Source of the DNA: Pholiota molesta
Lineage: Eukaryota > Basidiomycota > Agaricomycetes > Agaricales > Strophariaceae
Assembly (NCBI GenBank): GCA_014925825.1
Contig: JACGCK010000229.1
Location: 1 to 64,000, forward strand
DNA length: 64,000 bases
Direction: 5' to 3'
The notes under the pieces were generated by a model. The model ran no database searches. It had not been told where the DNA came from and saw only the letters and a program-made list of their open reading frames with translations. A program made the position numbers and the translations under genes. Positions 21,503-33,980 of the stretch are shown here, in pieces (within the stretch, counting starts at the first letter, position 1; each line of letters opens with the position of its first letter).

Positions 21503-22281
21503 TTACTGGTATATCAATCCGGTGTCCTCTGTAGCAAAGGCACTTTTGAGCTCTTCCTCAGTAAAATTGCATGCTATGTAGATGTCAATAATGACGGTTG
21601 TAAGGCAGCATAGAGATAAAATATCACTCACATGTAATCAGGAAATAACCCCCCGGTTTCAGCAACCTTGTAACTCGACCAGGATACCTTACAGTGGGTA
21701 GGTTTCCCTGCTCATCCTTTTCTCCCAAAGCAATCGCGTCGTACGTTCCCTTATCAAGAAGCAGGTCCCAAACGTCTGTACGGTCTTGTGGCCCGGTTTG
21801 AGGCTTTTGAGGATCATCGTTGAGGAAATCACATTCAGTAAACGCGATATCCGCGCCTCCACGCGTCTTGGCGATTTCCTTGGATAAGTTCACGGCGCCT
21901 GCGCTGTAATCAATCCCGTGAAGTGTCGATGCGGCGTAACCAGCTTCAAGGAGCCCAAACAGCAGCGTCCCGTTCCCGCTCCCGACTTCCAGTATCGAGG
22001 CTTTGGCAGATGGCGGCACGTTGTCGAGAACCCACTCGACCATCTTTTCGACACTTTCTACGCCAAACCTGAACCAATGCTCGATATCTTGTGCGTTTAG
22101 TAAAGGACATACATATCCTACCAGATTTCTCCTTCGTCCCCGATTTCCTCGAAGTTTTCAAGTTCCTCTTCATATACACTATCCCAGCTTCAGAGATCGC
22201 GTATGAGAATCATGTTTTGAAAATGTTTGACTGAACTCACTGCTCCTTTGTACCGAGCTTCGAAGGCTCAAAGGTGCTCAT
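21503..22281 (-). CDS. EFM4: EFM4/METTL10-type protein-lysine methyltransferase
   Basis: An S-adenosylmethionine-dependent seven-beta-strand methyltransferase. Yeast Efm4 and human METTL10 methylate one lysine of elongation factor eEF1A. Four exons join in phase: 22241-22281, 22122-22187, 21632-22068 and 21503-21573, giving 204 residues. The N-terminus MSTFEPSKLGTKEHWDSVY is typical. SAM-binding motif I is ASILEVGSGNGTLLFGL, motif II is HGIDYSAGAVNLS, and the family-specific post-motif is WDLLLDKGTYDAIAL. The C-terminus is FLITSCNFTEEELKSAF...GLIYQ. The length matches the family. Confidence 0.95.
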
Positions 22282-22760
22282 TATAGTGAGAGGATGACGG
22301 TCCAAGATAAGATTATGCGCGCGATGCTACTCAACCGCGTGATCATGAACTATGTACTTACCTCAATGAGTCAATGGTCAAGCTTCAAGTATCGCATCAG
22401 GTCAAGTAAAACTCTGGTACTTCGTTAGAATATAGGTAATTACAGTACGAGGTATTAGGCGTTAGCCTCTCATTTCTGTTTTGAAAACTTCGAGAAAGGA
22501 GAGTTCTTGACTGTGTTGCGGGTTTGCTTAACGAACATTGACAAATATTGAAATGCATGATGGGAAGTGGGGATTGGTATTAGATAGCTTACAAAGAGAT
22601 GAAAAAAAGAAACCCATGACGATAGTCGAAAATTAGTGATGAATAGCGGTAGCGTGAGGTGAACTCAATAAAGATACAAGGGTGGAGTAAGAGTGAACTG
22701 TAGGTGGTGTGAATAATGAAGCCACGAACAACAGATTTTACTCACTGAATAGAAGCGAAA
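22282..22760. other. intergenic, EFM4 5' flank and PAM18 3' flank
   Basis: About 480 AT-rich bases between the EFM4 start and the PAM18 stop, both on the minus strand. No gene, tRNA or repeat is seen. It should contain the EFM4 promoter. Confidence 0.5.
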
Positions 22761-23137
22761 TCACCGGCCCCTTCCCTCTGCTTTATCCAACAAGTCCTTG
22801 GCTTCGTTAATTTTGCTTGCAAGATAGGGTGACCCTCCACGATCAGGATGGTTTGCAAGCATGATCTGTCTATGGGCATCTTTTAGCTGAGTGCGCAGCT
22901 TTGGTCCTTCCCTAGATAGAGAAGAATGCCTGTCAGATAAGGTTATAGCGAATAAGATAATACACACTTGAGGCCCAAGATTTGGATTGCTTCTTTGCGG
23001 TCCATTTTCGCCTTGAAGCCACCTTTGACGAATTGTTCTGCTGCGCCCTTTCCAATGAATAGGCCCTTCTTGAAGAGAGACCTTCCCAATATGGCAGCTG
23101 CTATCGCTCCGACACCAACAATGACAGGTGTAGCCAT
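22761..23137 (-). CDS. PAM18: PAM18/TIM14 mitochondrial import J-protein
   Basis: The J-domain co-chaperone of the TIM23 import motor, which stimulates mitochondrial Hsp70 ATPase at the inner membrane. Two exons (22968-23137 and 22761-22911) give 106 residues. The N-terminal transmembrane segment is [19 protein letters not shown], followed by [16 protein letters not shown]. The J domain carries the required HPD tripeptide in [26 protein letters not shown]. Length and layout match fungal Pam18/Tim14. Confidence 0.95.
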
Positions 23138-23830
23138 GATAATGGAAAGAAAGGAATAGTTTGAAGTCGCTGCTTGAGTTGCAGCTCGGCAGACTCTGAG
23201 AGCCAGTTGTTGTGTACGCGTGACTCGTCAAATTATTGCACAGCCACTCTCCTGTATGTCGGAACTTCAACCTGGAAGCGTTCAAAGTATGTACTGTCAA
23301 TGTACAACGTACATCTTACTTACATTGCGCAACTCCCTTCAAGCTTCAGAATTCTCAGGTTATCGTTGATACTGCACGCATATTACGGCTTGAAACTCGA
23401 ATTTTCAGGTGATCTGCCGTCACACTCCGCCATCGGCGCACGCTGCTTAACCTTATCACCTATTCGAAGCAGGAGAGGACGAAAAGGAGTTACTTATTCG
23501 AACTGAAGCACGACTGTTATAAAGACCTGCAACGACAAATGGCTACCCTTCGATCCCACATTCACAGACATGGAATCTTACGATGTGGTCAAGGCTCGAT
23601 GCATGGCTGATAAGAGTCATATCACCTATCCGAAGATTCGGTCGAGCCCACTAAGGGCGACAGCGAATCAGCGAAATTCCTCATGCTGCGTCTTTGAGAC
23701 CCTTTATCCGTGATGATTCCCGCTGTCAGAATAGGCGCCGGCGCCTGTACAACGTTCTTCAAGGCTGGGGGCATTGTGGGCAGTTCGATCTTTCAACCCC
23801 CTTCCCATTCTTTCTATTCCTGTTCTTCAT
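23138..23830. promoter_or_regulatory. divergent intergenic region, PAM18 / helicase 1
   Basis: About 690 bases between two divergent starts. Only short frames are present. It must hold both promoters, but I do not recognise individual sites. Confidence 0.4.
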
Positions 23831-26539
23831 ATGTCCTCCTTTACATTTGTGCAAGATATTTTTCGCTCCAGTAACCTCACAATTCATGTTCGGTCTTGTC
23901 ACCAAGCAGAGTTACACGAGTTTCTCCCCGCATTCTTGGAAACCATCGAGGATAATTGCATCGGCTTAGCACCGATATATGGATCGAAAGGAAAACTAAT
24001 AACACTTGCCATCGCCTCCGAATCCCGGGTCATTGTGGTCAAAATCGCTACGAGAGCAAAGAAGCCACCGAAAAATCAAGTACCAGATTTTTTGTGCCAA
24101 CCGACTATTTGCAAATATGCATTCGAAATGGACAAGCTATCCACAGCTCTCTTCTTAGATTGTGGAAATCATATTGTTGCTGCAAAAGACCTGCTATCGG
24201 TCTCCACTGCACATAGACATTCATTAGCGGCCCGTCTATTCGCTCTTGGTGGTGAAAGTATTCTGTCCAAGGAAGCTGTAAAACGTTGTTTCCAGCACGA
24301 AGAAACACCTCGCAATGATCCCCAAACAGTTGCTCTCCAGGCATGGGCGGCTTGTCATGCAGCATCTTTCTCTCATATACGTATGCTTTTGGAGAAGATT
24401 CCTTCGATCAATACTCTGGTATTCGATAAGCAGGTACTCGGCTTGCATTCTTTTCGAATTTCCCTTTTTAAAAATATTTTTCCAGGTGTTACAGCTTCTA
24501 TCTAAAGCCATTCGAGATACAGAGCGCCTGATGCGCCTCAAGCCTAGCAGCGTAAAGAACGATGTTGATGGTAAATATGAAACTCGACTTCGGGACAGCA
24601 GCATTGGCCTCACCTCCGAAAGGTTCAAAACCCGAATAATGACCACCCATAGTAACCAGGTCTGTGAATGGTTTTTAATATGCTGCGACGTGTCTAACAT
24701 GGCTTCAGACAATCAAAATTACTACCGAAGAGCCTGATGGCAAGAAGAAAACTTCTTTCGGTCGAGTTGTCAAGGTGAACGGTCGCGGAGCAAAAATAAA
24801 GCTACTTCACGGAGATCTGCCCACCTCACGTATTCATTCCGTGGAGACCATTGGAAAAGAACTACCAACTGGTGCTGAAGCCCTGAGATCATGGGTCATT
24901 CTCAATGCACTGCAGGGTATCATTGACTTGTCAACTCATCCTTTCCTCTCGAGAATGTGGTACGGAAAGAAAGTTTCATGGGCCACCACTCCGAAATCGG
25001 GATCGAAGCCACTTTTGCACTTCCCTTCCGATCGGGAACTGAACACCTCACAGAAGAAGGGTGTCGACGCGATCCTTTCAGATGGAAACGCCCACCGAGT
25101 CGTTATGATTCATGGACCTCCAGGGACAGGAAAGACGACAGTAATCGCCGCCGCCGTCACTAGTATCATGGCGTCATCGGATGAGACCAAGACTCTCTGG
25201 CTCGTGGCGCAGTCTAACGTCGCCGTGAAAAATATCGCCGAGAAGCTTGCATCGGTGGATTTTGTTGATTTCAAGGTCCTTGTCTCAAAGGACTTTCACT
25301 ACGACTGGTATGTAAGCTGTTAATTACCATTCAGGATTGAATGACTCGACTTACCTACGACATCTTGTAAGGCATGAACATCTTTACGAAAAAATTGATC
25401 GCAACCTCATCCGGTCTGACAGCATGGACACCTCTATCACCACAACCTCAAGGCAATTATTAGGGAGTAGGGTGATACTCTGTACTCTGAGTATGTTGTC
25501 CAATGACAAGTTAGCTGCTTTCACCCAGCTAGTGCCCCTGCAGACGGTGATATTCGACGAGGCAAGCCAGATCGAAATTGGAGACTATCTCCCGTTGCTT
25601 GTCCGTTTTCGTTCGACTCTGCAAAAGCTTGTTTTTATTGGCGACGACAAGCAACGTGAGTCACTAGTACATATATCCCCCACTTTTCTGATGTTTTCCC
25701 TATAGTTGCACCTTACGGGACCGGTGACATCCCAGGTTTGGAATCCATATTTGAAAAGCGCCATTTGCGGGGAAATGGGATCTTTCTGGATACTCAGTGT
25801 GAGCCGGTATTCTATTAACTTAATTGATATTTACGAAAGTTATACTTGCGTCGCCAGATCGCATGCCTATCCCTATTGGAGATTTTATATCAAAACATGT
25901 ATATGACAAGCGACTGAAAAGTCAACATAGGATAACAGATCCTGGTTGTTGTCGCTTCATCAATGTCAGTAAAGGTCTCGAAGTTGCTCAAGGACGTAGC
26001 TGGAAGGTACGAAAAATCGAATACCAATTAGAACTTGCATCACTTATTCTAATGCAATATTACAGAATATTCAGGAGGTTGATATTGCAATTGCCATAGC
26101 GAAGCAGCTTAAGGCTAGCAACAAGTCCTTTCGAATCATTACCCCTTACGACCCACAGCGCAACTTGCTTGAACATGGACTGAAGAAAGCTGGACTCCCT
26201 TGGGAAGACAAATGCTTCAATATTGACTCGTTCCAAGGTCAGCCATCTTGATATACTCTAAAACGCCGCGCTGAGTCCTATATTCGCCCCAAAGGGAACG
26301 AAGATGACTATGTTATCATCTCGCTTGTCCGTTCAGCCAAGCTAGGATTTCTGCGAGAAAGCCGACGCACCAATGTTATGCTGACCAGATGCAAGAAAAG
26401 CATGATTATTTGTACCAGTCGCAAATTCATAGAAGGACCAGCGAGGGACTCTCTCGTTGGGAAATTGAGCAAGTCCTTGCCGCGTTCTGCTTGGTTGGAG
26501 GATGGACAAGTGCAAGATGGTGTTTGGCTTTTCACCTAG
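23831..26539 (+). CDS. UPF1-like SF1 helicase with exonuclease-like N-terminus, paralog 1
   Basis: A superfamily 1 helicase of the DNA2/NAM7/UPF1 type. The start MSSFTFVQDIFRS aligns with the start of paralog 2. Residues about 1-230 (GLAPIYGSKGKL..LAIASESRVIVV, KYAFEMDKLSTALFLD, AAKDLLSVS, DPQTVALQAWAACHA) resemble in order a DEDD (WRN/RNase D) 3'-5' exonuclease fold lacking most acidic residues. The helicase core follows: Q-type motif FPSDRELNTSQKKGVDAIL, Walker A IHGPPGTGKTTVIAA, motif Ia WLVAQSNVAVKNIA, Walker B VIFDEASQIEIGDY, motif III FIGDDKQ, YRMPIPIGDFIS, motif V SFQGNEDDYVIISLVRS and motif VI RRTNVMLTRCKKSMI. Introns of about 50 nt interrupt it; all joints are in frame. It ends GVWLFT at TAG 26537. 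The N-terminal fold call is inference. The RNA or DNA substrate is unknown. Confidence 0.88.
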
Positions 26540-26964
26540 TTCGGCCTCAGCAGGACATCATCCCAAACTTTCTAGTAATGTACGGTCATCAATCGTAGAA
26601 TTGTTCAGGTTGAATCACAGTTTACTTGCGCCAGGTCCCTTCCCTAATCAAAATTATATAGAATTGGGCCCTGAGACGCCACATGATGCACATTGACCAA
26701 AATTCGCAAGGGCTACGCAAGCAGGCAAGTACTTAACCCTCACATATGATCATTGGGACGGTTCTTTCCAGGTTCTTTCACAATGTCTTACGCCACTCTC
26801 ATTGATTGGCCCTGCTCCGGTCGCCATTTTGCTTTGGCAAATCAATCCTTCTAAGTAAGAGCTGATTTTATTACGAAAGGGATAACAAACCGTTTCTTGA
26901 CCCTGCCCCACCTTAAATCTCCGCTACTTACGCTAGCTTCTTGCACTTGACGCCCATTATCAAC
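26540..26964. other. spacer between tandem helicase paralogs 1 and 2
   Basis: About 425 bases with no frame of note. It contains the 3' flank of paralog 1 and the promoter of paralog 2. No transposon ends or target-site repeats were seen that would explain the duplication. Confidence 0.45.
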
Positions 26965-29707
26965 ATGGCTACTCCTTCAACATTTTCTCAGAACATCTTC
27001 CGCTCCGTCTGTCCCGATATCGTCGTCTCTGCTTGTGATGAAGACGATATACGAGCAAGTCTTCCAGATTTCTTCGAGTCGATTGAGGACGATGTAATCG
27101 GTTTGGCACCTCTCTACACTGCTAAATGCCGCTTGGATAAAGTTGCTCTCGCATCGAGAACCCGTGTTCTCGTTGTCACCTTGGAAAATCAAAGAAAAAC
27201 TAAAGCAAAAAAAGCGTTGACTCTAGAGCCACACGAATCATTGCGAAGCTTGTTATGCCACCCGACGATCACGAAATACGCATTCCAAATGGACAAACTG
27301 GCCTCAGCTCTTTTCTTGGACTTTGACATCCATATCACTGCTGCGAAGGACCTTTTGTCAGTTTCTAAAGGATGCAGGCTCTCTTTGCAGTCTTTCCTGA
27401 CTGTGCTTGGAGGAGAACTCAATGTCAACCGGAATAGCGTCAAATATCTTTGTAATAGCGAAGACGCAATCATGCTTGATCCACAAACTTTAGCTTTGCA
27501 AGCCTGGGCTGCTTTTTCCAGTGCCATCCTTCCCGACATGAAGGTCCAGCTACAGATAGTTCCTTCGATCAACACCGAAATTATGGACAATGTGGTCATT
27601 ATCCATTATCTATGTCATCTATGACTGAAGATCACTTACTAGTTTCATAGATGCTTCGCCTGGTTTCTAGGACTATCCGTACCGCAAGCAGACTAGTGGC
27701 AATGAAGCCAACGCGGATGAAGAATGAAATTACCCCAGAGTCGGCCACGAATTCAGGTGAAATCAAAGTCAAATCCGAAAGATACCAAACACGGGTTCGC
27801 GCCAGTGGAAATCAGGTAAATCCTTCTAAAACCTTGCTTTCGAAGGAGCATACCCATTTTTTTTGTAGGAGATCAGGCTGAATGCCGTTGCGCCTGATGG
27901 AACAATTAGTGCATATACAAGTCGAAGCACAGACGTGACTGGACGGTTGGCAACTCTTTCGATAAATGGCGACGTCAGAACTTTGGAAGTCCAGTCGGTG
28001 GAGACCGTAGGTCGTGCAAGGCTGAATAATGCTGAGACACTCAGACAGCGTATCTTGCTGAGTATTCTCCAGGGAACTATTTCGCTCGGCAGTTTTCCTT
28101 TCGTCTCGGCCATCTTTTCGACCAAACAAATATCCTGGAAAGATAGTCCGAAACTGACGTCTTCCCCTGCTCTGTATTTCCCTACTGGGCGAACATTGAA
28201 CGACTCCCAAACCAAAGCCGTGAACGCCATTTTGTCAAATGACGATGCCAATCGTGTCATCATTGTACATGGCCCCCCTGGTACAGGAAAAACCACTGTC
28301 ATTGCAGCAAGCGTAACCAGCATAATGGCCGAACCTGATACCACCCGGACCGTATGGTTATTGGCACATTCTAACGTCGCAGTCAAAAACATAGCCGAGA
28401 AGCTGGCTTCGGTTGATTTCCTCGACTTCAAGATTCTAGTTAACAAGGAATTCCATTTTGATTGGTACTTCATTAATCATCACATTGTGATATAACATGT
28501 ACTCACTCGCCGTTTATTTAGGCACGAACATCTCTATACAAAAATCGAGAACAACCTCATTCGCTCCGACGACTTTAATACCGATAGTATCATTACAGAA
28601 AGACAGTTGAAAGGCTCAAAAGTCATCCTTTGTACTCTGAACACGCTCGCCAACAATCGGTTGGATGGCATCGCTCAACTAGTCCCTATTGACACTGTCA
28701 TTATCGACGAAGCAAGTCAAATCGAAGTGGGCAATTTTCTCCCAATGATTGTTCGCTTCCGCTCTACCCTCCGACAACTCGTTTTCGTAGGCGATGATAA
28801 GCAACGTAAGCTTTCAGTAAATTTCTCAATGGCTGATAATTGTTCACATGCACACCGGTCTATAGTTCCACCATATGCTGCAAATGACATTAAAGAATTA
28901 GACAGCATATTCGAGATGAAACATCTTCGCGAAAGGAAGTTCTTCCTTGACACTCAATGTGAATTAAATTGTTCCATTTCGTATTGCCACAACACTTCAC
29001 TCAACATTATAATATCGTAGACCGAATGCCGATCCCTCTCGGCGACTTTATCTCCAAGAATGTTTATGATGACAAGCTGAAAAGTGAACATTTGATAACG
29101 AGTCCTCGATGTTGCAGCTTCGTTGACGTCAGCGACGGTCGCGAAGAATCTCAACAGCATAGTTGGAAGGTAGGACGCAAAAATTCTCTACCATTCTGGC
29201 CCGTACTGAAGAAACATCCGTCAGAATATTCGTGAAGCTGCTGTCGTTGTGGCCATAACAAAGCAGCTTACTGATTCTGGAAAATCCTTCCGAATTATTA
29301 CTCCATATGACTCTCAGCGTTCACTGATAGAAAGTAGCTTAAAGCACGCTGACCTTCCTTGGGAAGACAAATGTTTTAATGTCGATTCTTTCCAAGGTTC
29401 GTGTCCTTGCGACTTCTCTATCGCGACATCCCGGCTCATGTTCTTAATTTCAGGAAACGAGGATGATTACATCGTAATCTCCCTCGTGCGCTCGAATAAA
29501 TTGGGTTTCTTGCAGGAAATGCAGCGCGTGAACGTTATGTTGACACGATGCAAGCGAGGGATGATCATCTGCACCAGTCGAAACTTCCTGGAAGGGCCGG
29601 CAGCGGACTCACTCGTTGGGATACTACGCAAATCCAATGAATTTCTCCACGTCGAATGGTTGGATGGTGGGCAAGTACAATTCGATGGTCTCCAATCATT
29701 CTTCTAG
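26965..29707 (+). CDS. UPF1-like SF1 helicase with exonuclease-like N-terminus, paralog 2
   Basis: Direct-repeat partner of the gene at 23831, with the same exon layout and highly similar sequence. It starts MATPSTFSQNIFRS. The N-terminal exonuclease-like region is better preserved in order (GLAPLYTAKCRLDKVALAS, LLCHPTITKYAFQMDKLAS, HITAAKDLLSVS, LDPQTLALQAWAAF), but it too lacks the first DxE pair. Helicase motifs are FPTGRTLNDSQTKAVNAIL, Walker A VHGPPGTGKTTVIAAS, HSNVAVKNIAEKLAS, Walker B VIIDEASQIEVGNF, VGDDKQ, RMPIPLGDFIS, SFQGNEDDYIVISLVRS and QRVNVMLTRCKRGMI. It ends at TAG 29705-29707. No inactivating stop or frameshift was found in the parts I joined, so both copies appear functional. 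Confidence 0.9.
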
Positions 29708-29905
29708 CGGACCTTTTTAAGGACTTACTTATGTTTTACTGCTTTGTTAATACCTGGGATGATGGAAGATTGAATCAATGATACAACTTAGATCCATGTT
29801 ATTATATTTACATCTCTACATTCTCCCCTGCGCATGGCGGTCAGCTTGTAATTCAGATTAGATTAGATGGTGATCACGTGAGAGTCTGCCAATATTAGAA
29901 TCATA

Positions 29906-32465
29906 ATGCCAAATTCGAAGTCGACGGTGACGGCTTACAACGGGAGCTTCACCAGGAGCTTTCCTATCGACTCGATGCTTAGAACGATGAGCGTGGTGCG
30001 TCACACTCAAGTCGGCAGCCGTTCCAAATCCACGTCTGCATCCACCACACGTCCAAAAACCCGTGGCCGGCTCCCTGTGCCTCCACTAAGGCAGACTTTG
30101 GATCGGTACCTTACTTCGCTGGAGCCCTTCCTGCTTGAAGATGAATCGCGCGGCGGGATGTCGTATTCTTCAGCCTATGCCCTCCGGGAGAAATGGGCAA
30201 ATGAATTCGAGTCTGGAATAGGCCGTACTCTCCAGGAACGTTTGGTCGGTCCGTCCCCATAATAATTCTTCACCTTCTAAGCGCTTAGCGGTTGTTCTTC
30301 AACAGCTCTGGAAAAGGTGTCTCCGCATAATTGGCTAGACGATAACTTCTGGATCGACAAGGCCTACCTCGAATGGCGCGCCCCATTACTAGTCAACTCA
30401 AATTGGTGGTTGGCGTTCTGCGATGATCCCCTCATACCAAAGAGTGCACTTTCCGCAGAAACCAACAACAATCGCGCCGGAACAACGTTTTGGCAGCTGA
30501 GGCGATCTGCCTGGCTTATTCATCGGATGTTGCAGTTCAAGGAAAACGTTGCTCGAGAGTGAGCAATTGGAATTTCTACACCAAATCGTTTGAAATTTAC
30601 ACCACATTCTAGGGAAGGAACACCTAACACAACATCATGTATGTCATCCTAATTCATTCAATATATATGTGCTTATTATCTCTGCAGCGGTGTCGTGGCT
30701 TCTAGAGAACACCTCCAAATTGTTCAATACTGCCAGGATACCCGAACTCCATTGCGATACCCTATCAGAACCCCCCAATCCTCACTCTCATTTTGCTCGT
30801 TCTGTCCACGTTATGGTACACGACTGGTGTTATTCCGTTGTTGTCTATCGCTCTCCATCCTCTATGGACCCCGACGCCCCTTTGGAACTGCTTTCGCCTG
30901 GAGAGATAGAAGCTCGGCTGCGTGCTGTTGTGCTAGATGTGGAAGCCCGACTTGCGAATGGCGAGAAACCTCTTCCAGTCGGCGTACTAAGCGCAGATGA
31001 ACGAGATCTTTGGGCTCAAGTAATTATCTTCATGTTCGAAAATACTTCCTTTACTAATAGCTTTATTTTAGAACTTAGAGCATCTTCTATCACTTTCTCC
31101 AATAAATCAAAAATCGCATCAAGCGATGCTACACTCCGTCATGGGCGTTAGCTTAGACCACACAACATACCATATCCCTCCAACGCCTTCGTCCTCTGGC
31201 CTTCCTCCACATCAAGTTCACGTCCGCAGCGCAGCGCAAAGTGCCCTCGATTCCCATCTCCATTCTATGCGCGGCACCACCCAAAATGTCTCCAATCGAT
31301 TCTTCGACAAGGCATTTACCCTCATTGTCGACCCATCTACGCGAGCCGGTGCTTCTGGGGAGCATTCTCCTGTCGACGCACTGGTACCGAGCATTGTGGC
31401 CGAATACGGCCTGATCCAAGGCGTGGACACGGAAGCCTTTCAGCATATGGGATCCGAGGTCGACAAAGCGGACGGGCAAGGTTGGCAAAGGCTCGACTGG
31501 GTCGGCGACGAGAAAACGTGGAAGGAATGTAATCTGGCCTACGAACGCGCGACTGCGATTCTGGACAACTCGGACGACAGTGTCTTGTGGTTTGAAAAAT
31601 ATGGCACTGATTGGATAAAGAACGTCGGTGCGTTGTTTTTTTTTCAAAAAAATATCTCAACGATATCAAGTGTCAAATATCTTAGTCCGCTTAATTTGCT
31701 TATACAGGAGACCTCAAGCTCTCGCCGGATGCTTTCGTCCAGATGGCCCTCCAGCTCGCATGGTATAAAACTCGGGGCGAGTTCACTGCGACGTATGAGA
31801 CCGTTCTAACGCGGATGTTCAAGCGCGGGCGCACCGAGACGCTGCGGACGTTCAGTCGTGAGAGCCGGTTGTGGGTGCTTAGCATGGTCAGCCCAAAGGC
31901 TTCGGTAAGCACTTCATATCTGTTTCTCTACTTCGCTTTCGGGCTTATGATACCATATTCATTTGTCCAATTTCAGGCCAAAGAGCGCTTCGAACTTCTT
32001 CGCCAAGCGATATCTTCGCACACTCGACGCACTCGCGAAGCCATGACAGGTCGCGGGTTTGATCGACATCTCCTTGGCTTGCGCCTGCTCCTTCGGCCAC
32101 TCAATGGTGAATCAGCAGCATTTCTTGAGGATGAGCTATTTGAGCGCAGCTCACAGTGGAAACTGAGCACCAGTGGACTGAGTGCTGGTCTGCTATTCAA
32201 GGGTACTGGCTTTGGTGCTATGTATGATGATGGATATGGTATTAATTGTAAGTGCCACTGTTATAAATCTCTTATATAGTACTCATTGTATGATTTAGAC
32301 CTTGCTGCCCCTAAAAGTGTAAAGTTTGGGATTGAATCTAAATTCAAAAATCCCTCGACTTCAACTCAAGTATTCCAAAGTGCTATTGTAGCTGCTATGG
32401 AGGAGATGTATGCCTTATGTGAAACTGCTACCACAGATAGAACCAATAGATTAAGCCATCTTTAA
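29906..32465 (+). CDS. carnitine O-acetyltransferase-like acyltransferase
   Basis: Transfers acetyl (or short acyl) groups between CoA and carnitine, allowing transport of acetyl units between organelles. The start at 29906 gives an N-terminal extension, then LPVPPLRQTLDRYLTSLEPFL and EKWANEFESGIGRTLQERLV. The family core follows: NWLDDNFWIDKAYLEWR, LVNSNWWLAF, TFWQLRRSAWLIHRMLQFK, and the catalytic histidine in GASGEHSPVDALVPS (His near 31363). SDDSVLWFEKYGTDWIK and LSTSGLSAGLLFKGTGFGAM then YGINYLAAPKSVKFGIESKF are C-terminal hallmarks. The last three residues are SHL, a plausible peroxisomal PTS1 variant. The end of the gene (from about 32165) lies in the CpG-poor block yet keeps its frame. 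It sits between helicase paralogs 2 and 3. Which of the fungal enzymes (Cat2, Yat1 or Yat2 type) it is cannot be settled. Confidence 0.92.
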
Positions 32466-33980
32466 TATATTTATTGCTCAAGCTAGAAGACATATTTCAT
32501 TGCTATATGACCATAGAATTTTCAACCACATTTATTGACCTATACTAGAACATAAACCAAGCTTGTTCTGGTCTATCTAAAAGAGTCCAGGCTTAGAAGG
32601 ACTTTATAATCTAACTAGAGGTAGCTAGCCTATAAAGCATCATCTAAGCATATTTCTTTGAGATAGATCAGTGGAAAACAGGAAAAGATAGAAGAAACAA
32701 AGAAAGGAGAGAGAAAAACAAATCAAAATTGCTACAAAAAATTTCCTGCTTTGATATCTCCATAATTAAGCCAAGTGGCTGGAGCCATATCCTTTAAAAA
32801 CTGTCCTACCAAGGTATCAGCTCCAATTCCATTGAGGAACTGTTGGCTGGATACAATAAACATCCCCTTCTTGCAGCGAGAGAGCATGACATTTGTACGT
32901 CTCAAATTGGTAAGAAATCCAAGGCCTCGAGATCTAACCACAGAAACAATAATGAAATCATCTTCATTTCCTAGTAACACAAGAAGTGTCAGAGAATATT
33001 ACAAGCTGAAAATACCACAAAAACTAGACCTTGAAATGAATCAACATTAAAGCATTTGTCTGCCCAAATTAGATCTCTTTCCTTCATAGAATCTTCAATA
33101 TGAGTTGTTTGTTGTGCATATGGAGTGATAATTCTATAGTTGAGTTTTTTCTCTTGAAGCTTTTCAGCAAGATCAAGAACAGCCATACATTCAGCCTTAT
33201 TCTAGAAATCAAGATGAATTAGAAATTTTAAATTAAATAAGAAAGAATTTTTACCTTGAATGAGCCACCTTGAATAGGTTCCTCCTTTCCCATGGCTACA
33301 TCAACAAAGTAGCAAGCTATAATGTTTTCCGTAATAGGATGTAAAGGATTGGATTTGAGTTGATTATCGTATATTGCTTTGGATATGACTCTCCCGATTT
33401 GAGGAGGCATACGATCTAAAATAGCTGGTTAGATTGATAATAAATATATTGTGAAAATCCATACATTGGGTGTCAAGAAAAAGGACTTGTTGTTTGAGGT
33501 GAGGAACTTCAAAAATGCTTTGAAGGTCTCCAATGTCTTCTTGGCCAAAAGGTGGTACTAAATACAAGCATACTTGAGTAAACTGTACAAGAAACTAGAA
33601 AGAACCTACATTGTTTGTTATCTCCAATAAAGCAAATTTTCCGCAGAGTTTTGAAATTGGAAAACACAGGGATATAATCACCAATCTCAATTTGACTAGC
33701 TTCATCAACAACCAGAGTCTTGAACGGGACTTGGAAGAGGAATTTCTTAATGCTCATATTGGAAAGCATACTCAAGGTACACAGTATAACATGAGTGCCT
33801 TTGAGTTTTGCTCTTCCAGTAGATTCACTGATTTCATCGGAGCGGATAATATGGCCCTTGACCTTTCCGTAAAGATGTTCATGCCTAAAAGAATTCCAGA
33901 ATAAGTGACAGAATGTATTCAACTGGGAATAGAAACAACTTGCCAGTCAAAGTGGAAGTCTTTTGAGACTACTAATTTCC
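32165..33980. other. CpG-depleted AT-rich block over two convergent 3' ends
   Basis: Across 32281-32700 I count a single CpG, and about seven over the next 660 bases, while flanking coding sequence (31100-32100 and 34000-35500) is rich in CpG. TpG and CpA are common. The block begins inside the last exons of the carnitine acyltransferase gene and ends inside helicase paralog 3. Both reading frames stay open, so codon choice changes without loss of coding. Boundaries are by eye. Confidence 0.6.
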
